A stretch of 36,523 bases of DNA from Pseudomonadota bacterium (GTDB taxonomy: Bacteria > Pseudomonadota > Alphaproteobacteria > Sphingomonadales > Sphingomonadaceae). Below the pieces are notes generated by a model that ran no database searches, was not told the DNA's origin, and saw only the letters and a list, made by a program, of their open reading frames with translations. The position numbers and the translations under genes are program-made. The stretch is taken from NCBI GenBank assembly GCA_021847605.1, contig JAJZQN010000037.1:1-36523 (forward strand). The letters are read 5' to 3'. This document shows, in pieces, positions 17,932-26,210 of the stretch. Within the stretch, counting starts at the first letter, position 1, and the number at the start of each line of letters is the position of its first letter.

Positions 17932-18568
17932 CACCCGTCGTCGGATCGATGAAGCCTTCATAGATCATCTTGGCCGCGACATAGAGGATCACCAACAGGC
18001 CGAAATAGGCGATGGCGCGATAGCGTTCGATGACGCGGGCCAGCACATTGGCGGCAACACCCATCAGCGCGACCGACAGGATCAGGCCAATGACGAGAAT
18101 GCCGGGATGTTCGCGGGCGGCGCCCGCGACGGCCAGCACATTGTCGAGGCTCATCGACACGTCGGCGATGGCGACGGCCCATGCGGCCTGGGCAAAACCC
18201 TTGGGCGCGGGCTTGCCGGTCATGTCCTCTGCATCCTCGGCTTCGCCATGCGCGCGCAGTTCGCGCCACATCTTCCACGCGACCCAGACGAGCAGCAGGC
18301 CACCGGCGAAGACGAGGCCGACAAGCTGCATGAGTTGCGTCACCAGCAGGGCAAAGGCGATGCGCAGGATGAGCGCGGCGATAACGCCGATCGCAATGAC
18401 CTTGCGCCGGGAAGCGGGCGGCAGGCCGGCGGCCAGCGCGCCCACGACAATCGCATTGTCGGCGGCCAGCATGATGTCGATCAGGACGACCTGACCAAAG
18501 GCGGCAAGCGCCGCAGGGGAGCCGAGATTGGAGAAATCGGCGACGATGTGATTCCAGATGTCGTTCAT
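17915..18568 (-). CDS. TerC-family integral membrane protein (YjbE-like)
   Basis: A 217-residue membrane protein with about seven helices. It carries the two acidic TerC motifs, LIDIMLAADNAIVVGALAAG near residue 30 and IADVSMSLDNVLAVAG near 130. Relatives export Mn2+ or help metal loading of exported proteins, and some confer tellurium resistance. ATG 18568 is chosen because AGAGGA lies just upstream (3-4 bases); the frame extends further up without support. Bacterial homologues are often controlled by a manganese riboswitch (yybP-ykoY); no clear match was seen in the ~330-base leader. It overlaps the AbrB-family gene tail to tail. Confidence 0.88.
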   Translation of the reverse strand: MNDIWNHIVADFSNLGSPAALAAFGQVVLIDIMLAADNAIVVGALAAGLPPASRRKVIAIGVIAALILRIAFALLVTQLMQLVGLVFAGGLLLVWVAWKMWRELRAHGEAEDAEDMTGKPAPKGFAQAAWAVAIADVSMSLDNVLAVAGAAREHPGILVIGLILSVALMGVAANVLARVIERYRAIAYFGLLVILYVAAKMIYEGFIDPTTGVMTLF

Positions 18569-18752
18569 AGATCCTCTCACCATATCGAAGGGCGTGGCCA
18601 TCGGGACGCCACCGCTTCGACGAAGCCCTGACCAGTTTCGGATCGGGCCGTTGATTGCCGGGAAATCGGTGCCTGCGGGATAGGGCGGGAAGCTGTCATC
18701 AACCTTTCAAGCCGCAACCGGCGTTGCAGGGGAGCCACAAGGCGGCAGGAAA

Positions 18753-18768
18753 TGGACGAATTCGTCCA
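18753..18768. promoter_or_regulatory. Perfect 16-bp palindrome, candidate operator
   Basis: TGGACGAATTCGTCCA is a perfect dyad 135 bases before the TonB receptor start. Its length and symmetry fit a dimeric repressor or activator site. The regulator is unknown, and it could equally act on the divergent TerC gene. Confidence 0.45.
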
Positions 18769-18789
18769 ACGGCCTTTCCCAAAGCTAAG

Positions 18790-18811
18790 AATGATGTTGC
18801 GAAACATTATC
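18790..18811. promoter_or_regulatory. Imperfect inverted repeat, possible Fur-type site upstream of the TonB receptor
   Basis: AATGATGTTGCGAAACATTA and the following TC form an AT-rich inverted repeat with inner arms ATGTT and AACAT. The outer AATGATG/CATTATC words resemble halves of the Fur consensus but with wider spacing. Siderophore receptors are usually iron-regulated, so a Fur role is plausible but weakly supported. Confidence 0.3.
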
Positions 18812-18903
18812 AACCGCACTAGCGGGGCGAAATCGGCCCGATGCTGGCAGCGCCTTGTCCTGCGCGCTCGTCAGGTTCGATGACTGACCCTGGGGGATGA
18901 AGA

Positions 18904-21063
18904 ATGAACAAGAAGATCGCACTCATGCTGGGCGGCGCCATGGTCGCCATGACCCTGCCCGCCGCCGCGCAGACCGCGCCTGCCCCGGCCCCATCGGCCG
19001 ACGCGAATGCCGACGTCGGGGAAGAGATCGTCGTCACCGGCACCTATACGCTGCCCAACAAGATCGACACCGCAACGGGCCTGGGCCTGACCATTCAGGA
19101 AACGCCCCAGTCGGTCAGCGTCATGACTGCCCAACGCATCCTCGACCAGAATCTGATCACCGTGAAGGATGTCATCACTAACGCCGTGGGCGTTTCCGCC
19201 AACGAAGTGGATGACGTGCGCAATAGCTTCTACGCGCGTGGTTTCCAGATCCGCAATACACAGGTCGACGGCGTTCCCGCGGCATGGACGCTGGCGGGCG
19301 GCAATGGCGAAACCAGCATCGACGTGTCGATTTATGAACGGATCGAAGTCGTACGCGGCGCCACCGGCCTGCTGTCGGGCGCGGGCGATCCGTCCGCTTC
19401 GGTCAATCTGGTGCGCAAGCATGCCGACGCCACGGACCTGACCGGCTATGTCAACGCCTCGATCGGCAGTTGGAACACCTGGCGCGTATCGGGCGACATT
19501 GGCGGCGCGCTGGACGCCGATGGCCGCATCCGCGCTCGCCTTGTCGGCCGCTATGAAGAAGGCGACTATTTCATCGACATCCAGCAGCGCAAGAAATGGG
19601 TGCTGTACGGCGTGGTCGAAGCCGACCTGACCGATTCTACGCTGGTCCGCGTCGGCATGAGTCATCAGGACAGCAAGCCCGGTGGCGCGACCTGGGGCGC
19701 TCTGCCCACCTTCTACACCGACGGCACGCTGACCGACCTGCCCCGGTCGCAGACGACGGCGGCAGACTGGACCTATTGGAACACCACCAACCAGAACATC
19801 TTTGCTACTGTGCGTCAGGAATTTGGTGATCGCTGGAACCTGACCGTCAACTATAATCGCCTCAAGACCACCGGCGACACGCAACTGCTGTACCTCTATG
19901 GTGCCGTCGACAAGGCGACCGGCACGATGGACGGCACCAACCCCTATAAGTCCAAGGGGAACAGTATCCAGAACAGCATCGACGCGCAGTTGAAGGGCGA
20001 AGTGACGTTGTTCGGCCGCGATCATGAAGTCGTGCTGGGCGCTCTGCACAGCGTACTGAAACGTCACACCGACAATTTTGTCGCGCCCACGCCGTGGCTG
20101 ACGGACGTGCCGGTCATCGGTCAGAATGGCGTGCCCTATCCTGAGCCGGTATGGGGCACCACGGCGGTGCGCAACGAACAGGAACGGATCAAGCAGACCG
20201 GCTATTATGGTGCATTCCGGTTGAACGTGGCCGATCCGTTCAAGGTCATATTGGGCGGCCGTATCGCCAGTTGGAAGCAGACCGGCTTCGCCTGGAGCGG
20301 CACCAGCGACTATGGCGATGACAATGTGTTCATCCCCTATGTCGGCGCGCTGTACGACATTACGTCGAACCATCGCATCTATGCCAGCTTCACGAAGATT
20401 TTCCAGCCGCAGAACCTGTATGATCGTCAGCAGCGCCTGCTCGATCCGTTGAACGGCGCGGCCTATGAAGTCGGTCTGAAAAGCAATTTCTTCGGCGATG
20501 CGCTGCAAACCTCGATCGCGCTGTTCCGTATCGAACAGGATAATGTCGGCCAGATCGACGGTCCTGAAATCGTCCTGAACGGCCAGTTGTTCCAGCCCTA
20601 TCGCGCCGTGGAAGGCGTGACCAGCAAGGGCTTCGAACTGGAAGCCACCGGCCAGCCGATGCCGGGCTGGAACGTCAACGCCAGCTATAGCCAGTTCAAG
20701 ATCGAAGATGCGCAGGGCAATAATGTGAACACCGATCAGCCGCGCAAGCTGCTGAAGATCTTCACCACCTATGACCTGCCGGGCGTACTGACGGGCCTGA
20801 CCATCGGTGGCGGTGTCAACTACCGCAGCAAGGCCTATTCGGACGGCACGAACCCCGGCACGGGCGCCGCGTTCCGCTTCCAGCAGGACGGCTATACGCT
20901 GGTCAGTCTGATGGCCCGCTATGCCGTGACCGAACAGCTTCAGTTGCAGGGCAATATCGAAAATCTGTTCGACAAGAAATATTACAGCCAGGCCGGTTCG
21001 TTCAGCCAGTATCGCTACGGCGCACCGCGCAACTTCACGATCAGCGCGAATTACCGCTTCTGA
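18904..21063 (+). CDS. TonB-dependent outer-membrane receptor, siderophore type
   Basis: A 719-residue outer-membrane receptor importing a ferric siderophore or similar ligand with energy from TonB-ExbBD. A signal peptide (MNKKIALMLGGAMVAMTLPAAAQ region, residues 1-23) is followed by the TonB box EEIVVTG (~40-46). The plug domain (~60-165) shows ETPQSVSVMTAQRILDQ, FYARGF and ERIEVVRGATGLLSGAGDPSASVNLVRK, the wording of the FhuA/FpvA siderophore group. The 22-strand barrel ends in the expected aromatic residue (SANYRF). There is no N-terminal signalling extension, so no sigma/anti-sigma control is expected. An MFS gene follows after a palindromic repeat. The ligand cannot be named. Confidence 0.93.
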   Translation: MNKKIALMLGGAMVAMTLPAAAQTAPAPAPSADANADVGEEIVVTGTYTLPNKIDTATGLGLTIQETPQSVSVMTAQRILDQNLITVKDVITNAVGVSANEVDDVRNSFYARGFQIRNTQVDGVPAAWTLAGGNGETSIDVSIYERIEVVRGATGLLSGAGDPSASVNLVRKHADATDLTGYVNASIGSWNTWRVSGDIGGALDADGRIRARLVGRYEEGDYFIDIQQRKKWVLYGVVEADLTDSTLVRVGMSHQDSKPGGATWGALPTFYTDGTLTDLPRSQTTAADWTYWNTTNQNIFATVRQEFGDRWNLTVNYNRLKTTGDTQLLYLYGAVDKATGTMDGTNPYKSKGNSIQNSIDAQLKGEVTLFGRDHEVVLGALHSVLKRHTDNFVAPTPWLTDVPVIGQNGVPYPEPVWGTTAVRNEQERIKQTGYYGAFRLNVADPFKVILGGRIASWKQTGFAWSGTSDYGDDNVFIPYVGALYDITSNHRIYASFTKIFQPQNLYDRQQRLLDPLNGAAYEVGLKSNFFGDALQTSIALFRIEQDNVGQIDGPEIVLNGQLFQPYRAVEGVTSKGFELEATGQPMPGWNVNASYSQFKIEDAQGNNVNTDQPRKLLKIFTTYDLPGVLTGLTIGGGVNYRSKAYSDGTNPGTGAAFRFQQDGYTLVSLMARYAVTEQLQLQGNIENLFDKKYYSQAGSFSQYRYGAPRNFTISANYRF

Positions 21064-21084
21064 TTTCGGCTCTGGTTCACCATC

Positions 21085-21197
21085 CTCCCCTGACAGGGGA
21101 GGTGGCTGGCCGAAGGCCAGACGGAGGGGTGTCTCCACCATCGATAGGGTCACACCCCTCCACCGGCTGCGCCGGTTCCCCTCCCCTTACAGGGGAG
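21085..21197. repeat. Palindromic repeat A (CTCCCCT...AGGGGAG family), long form
   Basis: A compound palindrome: CTCCCCTGACAGGGGAG, then an inner GGCTGGCCGAAGGCCAG hairpin, GACGGAGGGGTG, a CGATAG spacer, CACCCCTCC, a CCGGCTGCGCCGG hairpin, and closing CTCCCCTTACAGGGGAG. A shorter copy (B) with the same outer parts, orientation and CGATAG centre lies at 22529-22611. Such units occur in many copies in sphingomonad genomes. The terminal GGGGAG is seven bases before an ATG at 21205. Confidence 0.85.
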
Positions 21198-21338
21198 AAA
21201 TGACATGATAGAAAACATGGAGGGCAGATCATCGCAATTCTGGCTCCCATAGCGGACGGCAACGCCTCGACCGCCACCTATCAGCGCTGGAGTGGTCCGG
21301 CGCTGTTTACCGTCGCGTTTCTGGGCATCGCTGCCGGT

Positions 21339-22589
21339 GTGCAGATGAGCGACCGGGGGCTGCAATCGGTGCTGCTCGGCGCGATCCAGACCAGTTTCGC
21401 GGTCGGCGACGCGACCATCGGCGCCTTGCAGGGGTTGGCCGGAATTTTGGTAGCCAGCGCCATCGCGGTGCCGATCGCCCGCCTGTCCGAACGCCTATCA
21501 CGCAAGATCGTGCTGATCGGCCTGATCGCGGGATGGGCGATGCTGATGGCGCTGAGCGCGCTGGCGCCCAATTTTCCCCTCTTCTTCATCGGGCGCGCGG
21601 CGTCGGGCGTGACCGAGTTCGCGATGATCCCGATTGTCTATTCGATGATCCCCGACCTGTCGCCCGAACGGCATCGGGTGGCGGCGAACCTGTCCTTCGC
21701 CGCGCTGATGGCGGCGGGGGCGAGTGCGGGCTATTATTTCGGTGAGGCCATTGTCGGGGCCGCGCAATGGATATTCCCGATGGCGATGGAGCCATGGCGC
21801 AAGGCGTTGCTGCTGCTGGCGCTGGCGGGCATCCCCCTGCTGATCGCCAGCCTGTTCACGCTCGATCCACGCCGCAGCATCGCGTCCAGCGATACGCCCG
21901 ATTCCGCGTCACTGATCCTGTTCCTGCGAGCGCGGTGGCGCGCGGTCGGCCTGTTCGTCGGGGTGGCGGGCAGTCTGATGATCGCGGTGCAGGCGCTCAA
22001 TCCGCTGATCGCATTGGCGCTGCAAAGGCAATTCGGCGCGGGCATGGGGGTGATCGGCCATGCGCTGGGCATCATCACCCTGATCACCAGCATCGGATGC
22101 CTGCCGGTGGCGGGATTTCTCGACCGGGCATTGGGGCGTCGTTTCGGCCTGGCTGCTCGCCCGATGATCATGGGCGGCGGGGCAATCGGCGCGCTGCCCT
22201 GCGCCCTGTTGCTGCCCATGGCCACTCAAGTCGATGGCGCATTGTGGCTGGTCGCCGCCTTCCTGTTCCTGACCTGCACCGCCAATGCGCTGGTGCCGAC
22301 CATGTTGCAGGATCTGACACCGGCGACGCTACGCGCACGCAGCTTTGCGATATGGAGCTTCGTCGTATCGATATTCTGCGCCATCGGGCCGCTGGTGGCG
22401 GGCGCGGTGTCGGACATGCTGCTGGGCGGACGATTGCTGAGCGCGATTGCTGCCACCGCCCTGCCCGCGCTGATCCTGTCGTCGGCCTGCGCGATCCGAT
22501 CGATGCGCAATAGGGACAGTTTCTCATCCTCCCCTGACAGGGGAGTGGCAGGGCGTAGCCCTGACGGAGGGGTGTCACCCTATCGATAG
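21339..22589 (+). CDS. MFS transporter; N-terminus lacks a canonical start, C-terminus lies in a repeat
   Basis: An inner-membrane permease of the major facilitator superfamily, 416 residues from GTG 21339, with about 11-12 helices and a loop 2-3 motif ARLSERLSRK. Coding clearly extends upstream: codons from 21231 to 21338 read IIAILAPIADGNAS, then TYQRWSGPALFTVAFLGIAAG, which completes the first helix. No ATG, GTG or TTG exists in that frame after the stop at 21201-21203. ATG 21205, with GGGGAG 7 bases upstream, is in another frame and stops at 21250-21252, suggesting a frameshift near 21240. The last ~24 residues are read from repeat B. Following a siderophore receptor, it could move the siderophore across the inner membrane. 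Confidence 0.82.
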   Translation: MQMSDRGLQSVLLGAIQTSFAVGDATIGALQGLAGILVASAIAVPIARLSERLSRKIVLIGLIAGWAMLMALSALAPNFPLFFIGRAASGVTEFAMIPIVYSMIPDLSPERHRVAANLSFAALMAAGASAGYYFGEAIVGAAQWIFPMAMEPWRKALLLLALAGIPLLIASLFTLDPRRSIASSDTPDSASLILFLRARWRAVGLFVGVAGSLMIAVQALNPLIALALQRQFGAGMGVIGHALGIITLITSIGCLPVAGFLDRALGRRFGLAARPMIMGGGAIGALPCALLLPMATQVDGALWLVAAFLFLTCTANALVPTMLQDLTPATLRARSFAIWSFVVSIFCAIGPLVAGAVSDMLLGGRLLSAIAATALPALILSSACAIRSMRNRDSFSSSPDRGVAGRSPDGGVSPYR

Positions 22590-22611
22590 CGGGACACCCC
22601 TCCCCTTACAG
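22529..22611. repeat. Palindromic repeat B (CTCCCCT...AGGGGAG family), short form
   Basis: Begins CTCCCCTGACAGGGGAG like copy A, carries an inner GGCAGGGCGTAGCCCTG-type hairpin, then GACGGAGGGGTG, the CGATAG centre and CACCCCTCCCCTTACAG. It lacks the extra CCGG hairpin of copy A. The MFS stop codon (TAG at 22587-22589) lies inside it. Copies A and B are direct repeats bracketing the MFS gene. Confidence 0.85.
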
Positions 22612-22622
22612 AAGATTTGAGG

Positions 22623-23321
22623 TTAAGCCGCTTCGGGCGCGCCGATGCGGACTTCGCAGGGGGTCAGGCCGTCGATGGTCACGATCAGATGGTCGCCCAC
22701 GGCCACCGGGCCGACGCCCGACGGCGTGCCGGTGTAGATGAGGTCGCCCGGCTCCAGCCGATAGAAGCGCGAAATATAGGCGATGATGTCGGGAATGGAC
22801 GTAATCATGTCCGACAGATCGCCGTCCTGCCGCACATCGCCGTTGCAGGTGAGACCGATATGCCCGGCATCCATGGGTCCGGTTTCGCTGGCGGGATGGA
22901 TGACGCCAAGGGGGGCGGCCTGCTCGACATTCTTCGCAACGTCCCATGGACGCCCCTTGCCCTTGGCCTGCGCCTGAAGATCGCGGCGCGTCATGTCGAG
23001 ACCGGCGGCATAGCCGTAAATATGATCGGCGGCGTCAGCGGGCGCGATCGACCGACCACCCTTGCCGATGGCGACCACCAGTTCCGCCTCGAAATGATAA
23101 TCACTGGTTTCGGGCGGATAGGCGATGGTCGTGCCGGACAGGGCCACCGTATCCGCCCATTTGGTGAAGAAGAAAGGCGCCGATCCATCCGGCGTCGCGC
23201 CCATTTCGCGGGCATGGGCGGCATAATTCTGACCGATGCAGAAAAGGCGGCGGACCGGGAAGCCCGGCCCTTGCGTCGTGGGCGCGATGATCGGGGCTGG
23301 CGGATCGAACAGGGTGGCCAT
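22623..23321 (-). CDS. Fumarylacetoacetate hydrolase (FAH) family protein, fumarylpyruvate hydrolase-like
   Basis: A cytoplasmic metal-dependent hydrolase or isomerase of 232 residues. FAH-family features are FCIGQNYAAHAREMG near the N-terminus, PFFFTKWADT, the metal-binding FEAELVVAIGKGG region, GYAAGLDMTRRDLQ, and the C-terminal LIYTGTPSGVGPV motif. The short single-domain form and the TRRDLQ wording resemble fumarylpyruvate hydrolases of gentisate degradation, but no other ring-cleavage gene is here. The start is ATG 23321; ATG 23333 is in frame but sits on the AAAGGA site. Next upstream on the same strand is a PhzF-family gene, 52 bases away, so the two may be co-transcribed. Confidence 0.9.
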   Translation of the reverse strand: MATLFDPPAPIIAPTTQGPGFPVRRLFCIGQNYAAHAREMGATPDGSAPFFFTKWADTVALSGTTIAYPPETSDYHFEAELVVAIGKGGRSIAPADAADHIYGYAAGLDMTRRDLQAQAKGKGRPWDVAKNVEQAAPLGVIHPASETGPMDAGHIGLTCNGDVRQDGDLSDMITSIPDIIAYISRFYRLEPGDLIYTGTPSGVGPVAVGDHLIVTIDGLTPCEVRIGAPEAA

Positions 23322-23373
23322 TGGGGGAAACATCCTTTGTGGCAGGGAGGTACCCTGCCATAGAATGGCGCGA

Positions 23374-24159
23374 TCAGATATGAAACCGCCCTTCGATCAC
23401 GGTGCGGCACCGGCCGGTCAGGATGACCCGATCATCGGCCAGCGTGCAGCCAAGGCGCCCGCCACGGGCCGATGCCTGCACCGCCTCCATCTGCGTCTTG
23501 CCAAGGCGTTCAGACCAGAAAGGCACCAGCAGGCTGTGGGCCGATCCGGTCACGGGATCTTCGTCGATGCCGCCGCCCGGCACGAAAACGCGGCTGAGCA
23601 TATCACTATCCTCGCCCGGTGCGGTGGCGATGAGCAGGAGGTCGCCATGTTTACGCAGCGCGGCGAAATCCGGCGTCAGGGCGCGGACCGATGCAGCATC
23701 GGGATAAAGGAACAGCGTATAGCCGCCGTCGCGCCAGTGAGATTCCACCGGATCGCCACCCAGACCCGCGGCCAGTTCCGGCATGGCGCGCGGGGCCATG
23801 CTATAGCCGGGGAGCGAGAGCGCATAGCCATCGCCATCGCGGGCCACGCTCAATATGCCGGCATGGCGTGTGCGGAAACGGACGACATCGCCCGCCATCA
23901 GCACATGGCCGCTGGCAAGCGTGGCGTGGCCGCACAGCTTCACCTCCACCTCCGGCGTGAACCAGCGCAGTTCATAATCCGCATCGGGATCGTCCGGGGT
24001 GGCGACGGTGAAGGCGGTTTCGGACAGATTATTCTCCGCCGCGATGGATTGCAGCAGCGCGTCGTCCAGCCATGCGTCGAGCGGCATCACGGCGGCGGGA
24101 TTGCCGGTGAAGGGCGCGTCGGCAAAGGCATCGACCTGCGTGAAGGGAAGGCTGGTCAT
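23374..24159 (-). CDS. PhzF-family isomerase/epimerase-like protein
   Basis: A cytoplasmic protein of 261 residues in the PhzF family, which has the diaminopimelate epimerase fold without its cysteines. It shows the family pattern FTQVDAFADAPFTGNPAAV at the N-terminus, the conserved acid E47 in NNLSETAF, then RWFTPEVEVKLCGHATLASGHVL, and the second-half motif VFVPGGGIDEDPVTGSAHS. Both GHATL and DPVTGSAH signatures are intact. Members outside phenazine clusters have unknown substrates, and no phenazine genes are present. The ATG has AGGA upstream. It lies between an SLC13 transporter and the FAH gene on the same strand. Confidence 0.92.
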   Translation of the reverse strand: MTSLPFTQVDAFADAPFTGNPAAVMPLDAWLDDALLQSIAAENNLSETAFTVATPDDPDADYELRWFTPEVEVKLCGHATLASGHVLMAGDVVRFRTRHAGILSVARDGDGYALSLPGYSMAPRAMPELAAGLGGDPVESHWRDGGYTLFLYPDAASVRALTPDFAALRKHGDLLLIATAPGEDSDMLSRVFVPGGGIDEDPVTGSAHSLLVPFWSERLGKTQMEAVQASARGGRLGCTLADDRVILTGRCRTVIEGRFHI

Positions 24160-24243
24160 CGGGGCATCCTGTTGATGGGTGTTGCCCCTTTGATGCCCGC
24201 CCGCCCCTGAACCGAACAGGGCCGATGGTGCGGGATTGGCTTC

Positions 24244-26028
24244 TTAACCCGCAACGACCAGCACCGCGCAAACCGCCACACCGACGATGATATTCAGCGG
24301 CACGCCGATCCGCACGAAATCGGCGAAACGATAATCGCCCGCCGCATAGACCAGCATGTTCGTCTGATAACCGATCGGCGTCGCGAAACAGGCCGACGCG
24401 CCGATCATCAGCGCGATGACCAGCGGGCGCGGCTCCACACCCAATTGATGCGCCAGCGCAATGGTGATGGGCGTCAGCAGCGCGGCGACCGCATTGTTGC
24501 TGAGCAGTTCGGACAGGATCAGCGCGGCAAAATAGATGATGAAGACCAGGCTCCACGCTGGGGCGACCTGCATCAGGGGGGTGATCCATCCCACCATCAT
24601 CGCGACGCTGCCCGCCTGTTCCAGCGCAAGACCGACGGCCAGCATCGCAAAGATCAGGATAAGCGTATCACCGTCGATCGCGCTCCACGCCTCTTCCGGG
24701 TCGATGCAGCGGGTGACGAGGATCAGGCCGACCGCGATCACGGCGGCAAGACCGATGCCCACTACGCCGAACGCCGCGATCAGCACCGCGCCCGCCATCG
24801 CGACAATGGCGATCCACGCCTTGCGCGGGCGAAAGGCGCGGGTGCGGCTTATGTCCACGCCGATCAGGTTGGGATTGTCGCGCAGGGCGCGCATCGCATC
24901 CTCCCCGCCGGCGATCATCAGGCGGTCGGCGCCGCGAATCCGGGTTTCCGACAGGTCCGGGCCGGGCAGATGGCGGGCGCGGTGAATGCCGATGATCCGC
25001 ACCCGCAGGGCGTGCAGGAAGGGAATGTCCATCAGTCGTTCACCGATCGACGGGTGGCTGGGACCGATCATCGCCTCGACCACTCCGCCCTCCTGCGCGC
25101 TGGTGCGGGAATCGGCGGCAATGCCGATGTCGAACCGCCCGGATTCGCGCAGCGTCATGATCGCCGCACCATCCGCCCGGATCACCAGATGATCGCCCGA
25201 ATGAAGTTCCTCTTCGTCCAGATCATGGCGCCGGACATCGCCGGAACGCTTGAGGCCCAGCAACTGCACCGACCGGCCGAACACACCAAGGCTACCGATG
25301 GTCCGGCCGATATCCTCGCTGTCCTGCGGCACGACCAGTTCGGTCAGATAGTCCTGCGCCGCGCTGCCGCCATCTTCGCCCACGCCGGCGGGCGGATCGC
25401 TGGGCAACAGGAAGGACAGGCAGACAAGGCCGACGATCCCCGCCGCCGCGCCCGCCGCGCCATAGAGGCTGATGTCGAAAATCCCGAACGGAGCCATGCC
25501 CTGATCCGCTGCGATGCCTGCGACGACCAGATTGGTCGACGTCCCCACCAGCGTCAGACAACCGCCCAGCACCGCGACCGCATTCATCGGGATCAGCAGC
25601 TTCTTGACCGGATAGCCCGTGACCTGCGCCAGTTTGAACATGATGGGGATAAGCAACACCACGACCGGCGTATTGTTGAGGAAGGCCGACAAAAGCAGCG
25701 CGCCCAGCGCCACTTCGGCAAGGGCGATGCGCGGATGCCGCTCCGCACGGGTCATGATGAGGTCGGCGAGGCGGCCGATAACGCCGGTGCGGATGAGCGC
25801 GCCTGAAAGGATGAACATGGCCCCCACGGTGATCGGCGCACTGTTGGAAAAGACCGAGAAGATCGCTTTTTCATCCAGCAGGCCCAGCGCGCCATAGGTG
25901 CAGGCGCCCACCACCGCGACGACCGTGGGCGTGTAGCGTTCGCGCACGAAGGCGACGAACATCAGGGCAAGGATGATGAGGCCTATTTCCGCGCGATGGC
26001 TACCGATCAGCGCGGCAATGAATGTCAT
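24244..26028 (-). CDS. SLC13/DASS-family permease with RCK (TrkA-C) domains
   Basis: A 594-residue inner-membrane transporter of the divalent anion:Na+ symporter type. The first ~200 residues are membrane helices with SNSAPITVGAMFILSGALI, FLNNTPVVVLLIPI and LTLVGTSTNLVVAG, the paired SNT/TxTN-type motifs of the family. A cytoplasmic insert of about 180 residues (~215-395) carries two TrkA-C (RCK_C)-like domains. The second helical half contains LLSNNAVAALLTPI and CFATPIGYQTNMLVYAAG. Relatives take up sulfate, phosphate or dicarboxylates; the substrate cannot be told. The RCK domains suggest gating by a small ligand. It is first of a possible leftward unit with the PhzF and FAH genes, 84 bases from the former. 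Confidence 0.92.
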   Translation of the reverse strand: MTFIAALIGSHRAEIGLIILALMFVAFVRERYTPTVVAVVGACTYGALGLLDEKAIFSVFSNSAPITVGAMFILSGALIRTGVIGRLADLIMTRAERHPRIALAEVALGALLLSAFLNNTPVVVLLIPIMFKLAQVTGYPVKKLLIPMNAVAVLGGCLTLVGTSTNLVVAGIAADQGMAPFGIFDISLYGAAGAAAGIVGLVCLSFLLPSDPPAGVGEDGGSAAQDYLTELVVPQDSEDIGRTIGSLGVFGRSVQLLGLKRSGDVRRHDLDEEELHSGDHLVIRADGAAIMTLRESGRFDIGIAADSRTSAQEGGVVEAMIGPSHPSIGERLMDIPFLHALRVRIIGIHRARHLPGPDLSETRIRGADRLMIAGGEDAMRALRDNPNLIGVDISRTRAFRPRKAWIAIVAMAGAVLIAAFGVVGIGLAAVIAVGLILVTRCIDPEEAWSAIDGDTLILIFAMLAVGLALEQAGSVAMMVGWITPLMQVAPAWSLVFIIYFAALILSELLSNNAVAALLTPITIALAHQLGVEPRPLVIALMIGASACFATPIGYQTNMLVYAAGDYRFADFVRIGVPLNIIVGVAVCAVLVVAG

Positions 26029-26127
26029 CGGTGTCTCGCCCCCTGTAGATCGCGTGGTCGCGTCTCTGCAAAGAGGCTAACGAAATCAGCCTGTCATGGT
26101 TGCACAGCCGGAGGTCAGGAACGAAAT

Positions 26128-26156
26128 GGGCCGGCCATGAAGGACATGACCGGCCC
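26128..26156 (+). other. Symmetrical hairpin upstream of the SLC13 gene
   Basis: GGGCCGG (26128-26134) and CCGGCCC (26150-26156) pair around an inner CATG-AAGGA-CATG stem. It lies 100 bases before the SLC13 start on the opposite transcript, and just before the terminator-like structure on the + strand. Confidence 0.5.
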
Positions 26157-26160
26157 GGTT

Positions 26161-26204
26161 CGCGGCTTTGAGGGGACGTTTTGACCGTCAGTCCGCGCTT
26201 TTTT
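26161..26204 (+). terminator. Terminator-like structure on the + strand with no known gene upstream
   Basis: CGCGG (26161-26165) can pair with CCGCG (26193-26197), with an inner GGACG/CGTC pairing. It is followed by CTTTTTTAA with six T at 26199-26204. The stem is interrupted, so the call is moderate. No + strand gene ends here, so it would terminate an unannotated transcript. Confidence 0.4.
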
Positions 26205-26210
26205 AATCGT

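Larger units (their letters stand above)
18569..18903. promoter_or_regulatory. Divergent control region between the TerC gene and the TonB receptor
   Basis: No gene is seen in these 335 bases. Two palindromic sites lie nearer the receptor: a perfect 16-bp palindrome at 18753-18768 and a looser inverted repeat at 18790-18811. The TerC side is GC-rich with short repeats such as AACCGGCGTTGC, but no recognisable riboswitch core. Confidence 0.5.

Noticed and set aside
18569..18830. Possible yybP-ykoY manganese riboswitch upstream of the TerC gene
   Set aside because: A GGGGAG word is present, but on the wrong strand for TerC, and the conserved core could not be laid out on the leader.
18871..21153. 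A 760-codon open frame on the minus strand
   Set aside because: It is the antisense shadow of the TonB receptor gene, which has a signal peptide, TonB box and full barrel; the shadow shows no domain or ribosome binding site.
23374..24159. PhzF-like gene taken as part of a phenazine pathway
   Set aside because: No other phenazine genes are nearby; PhzF homologues are common in non-producers.
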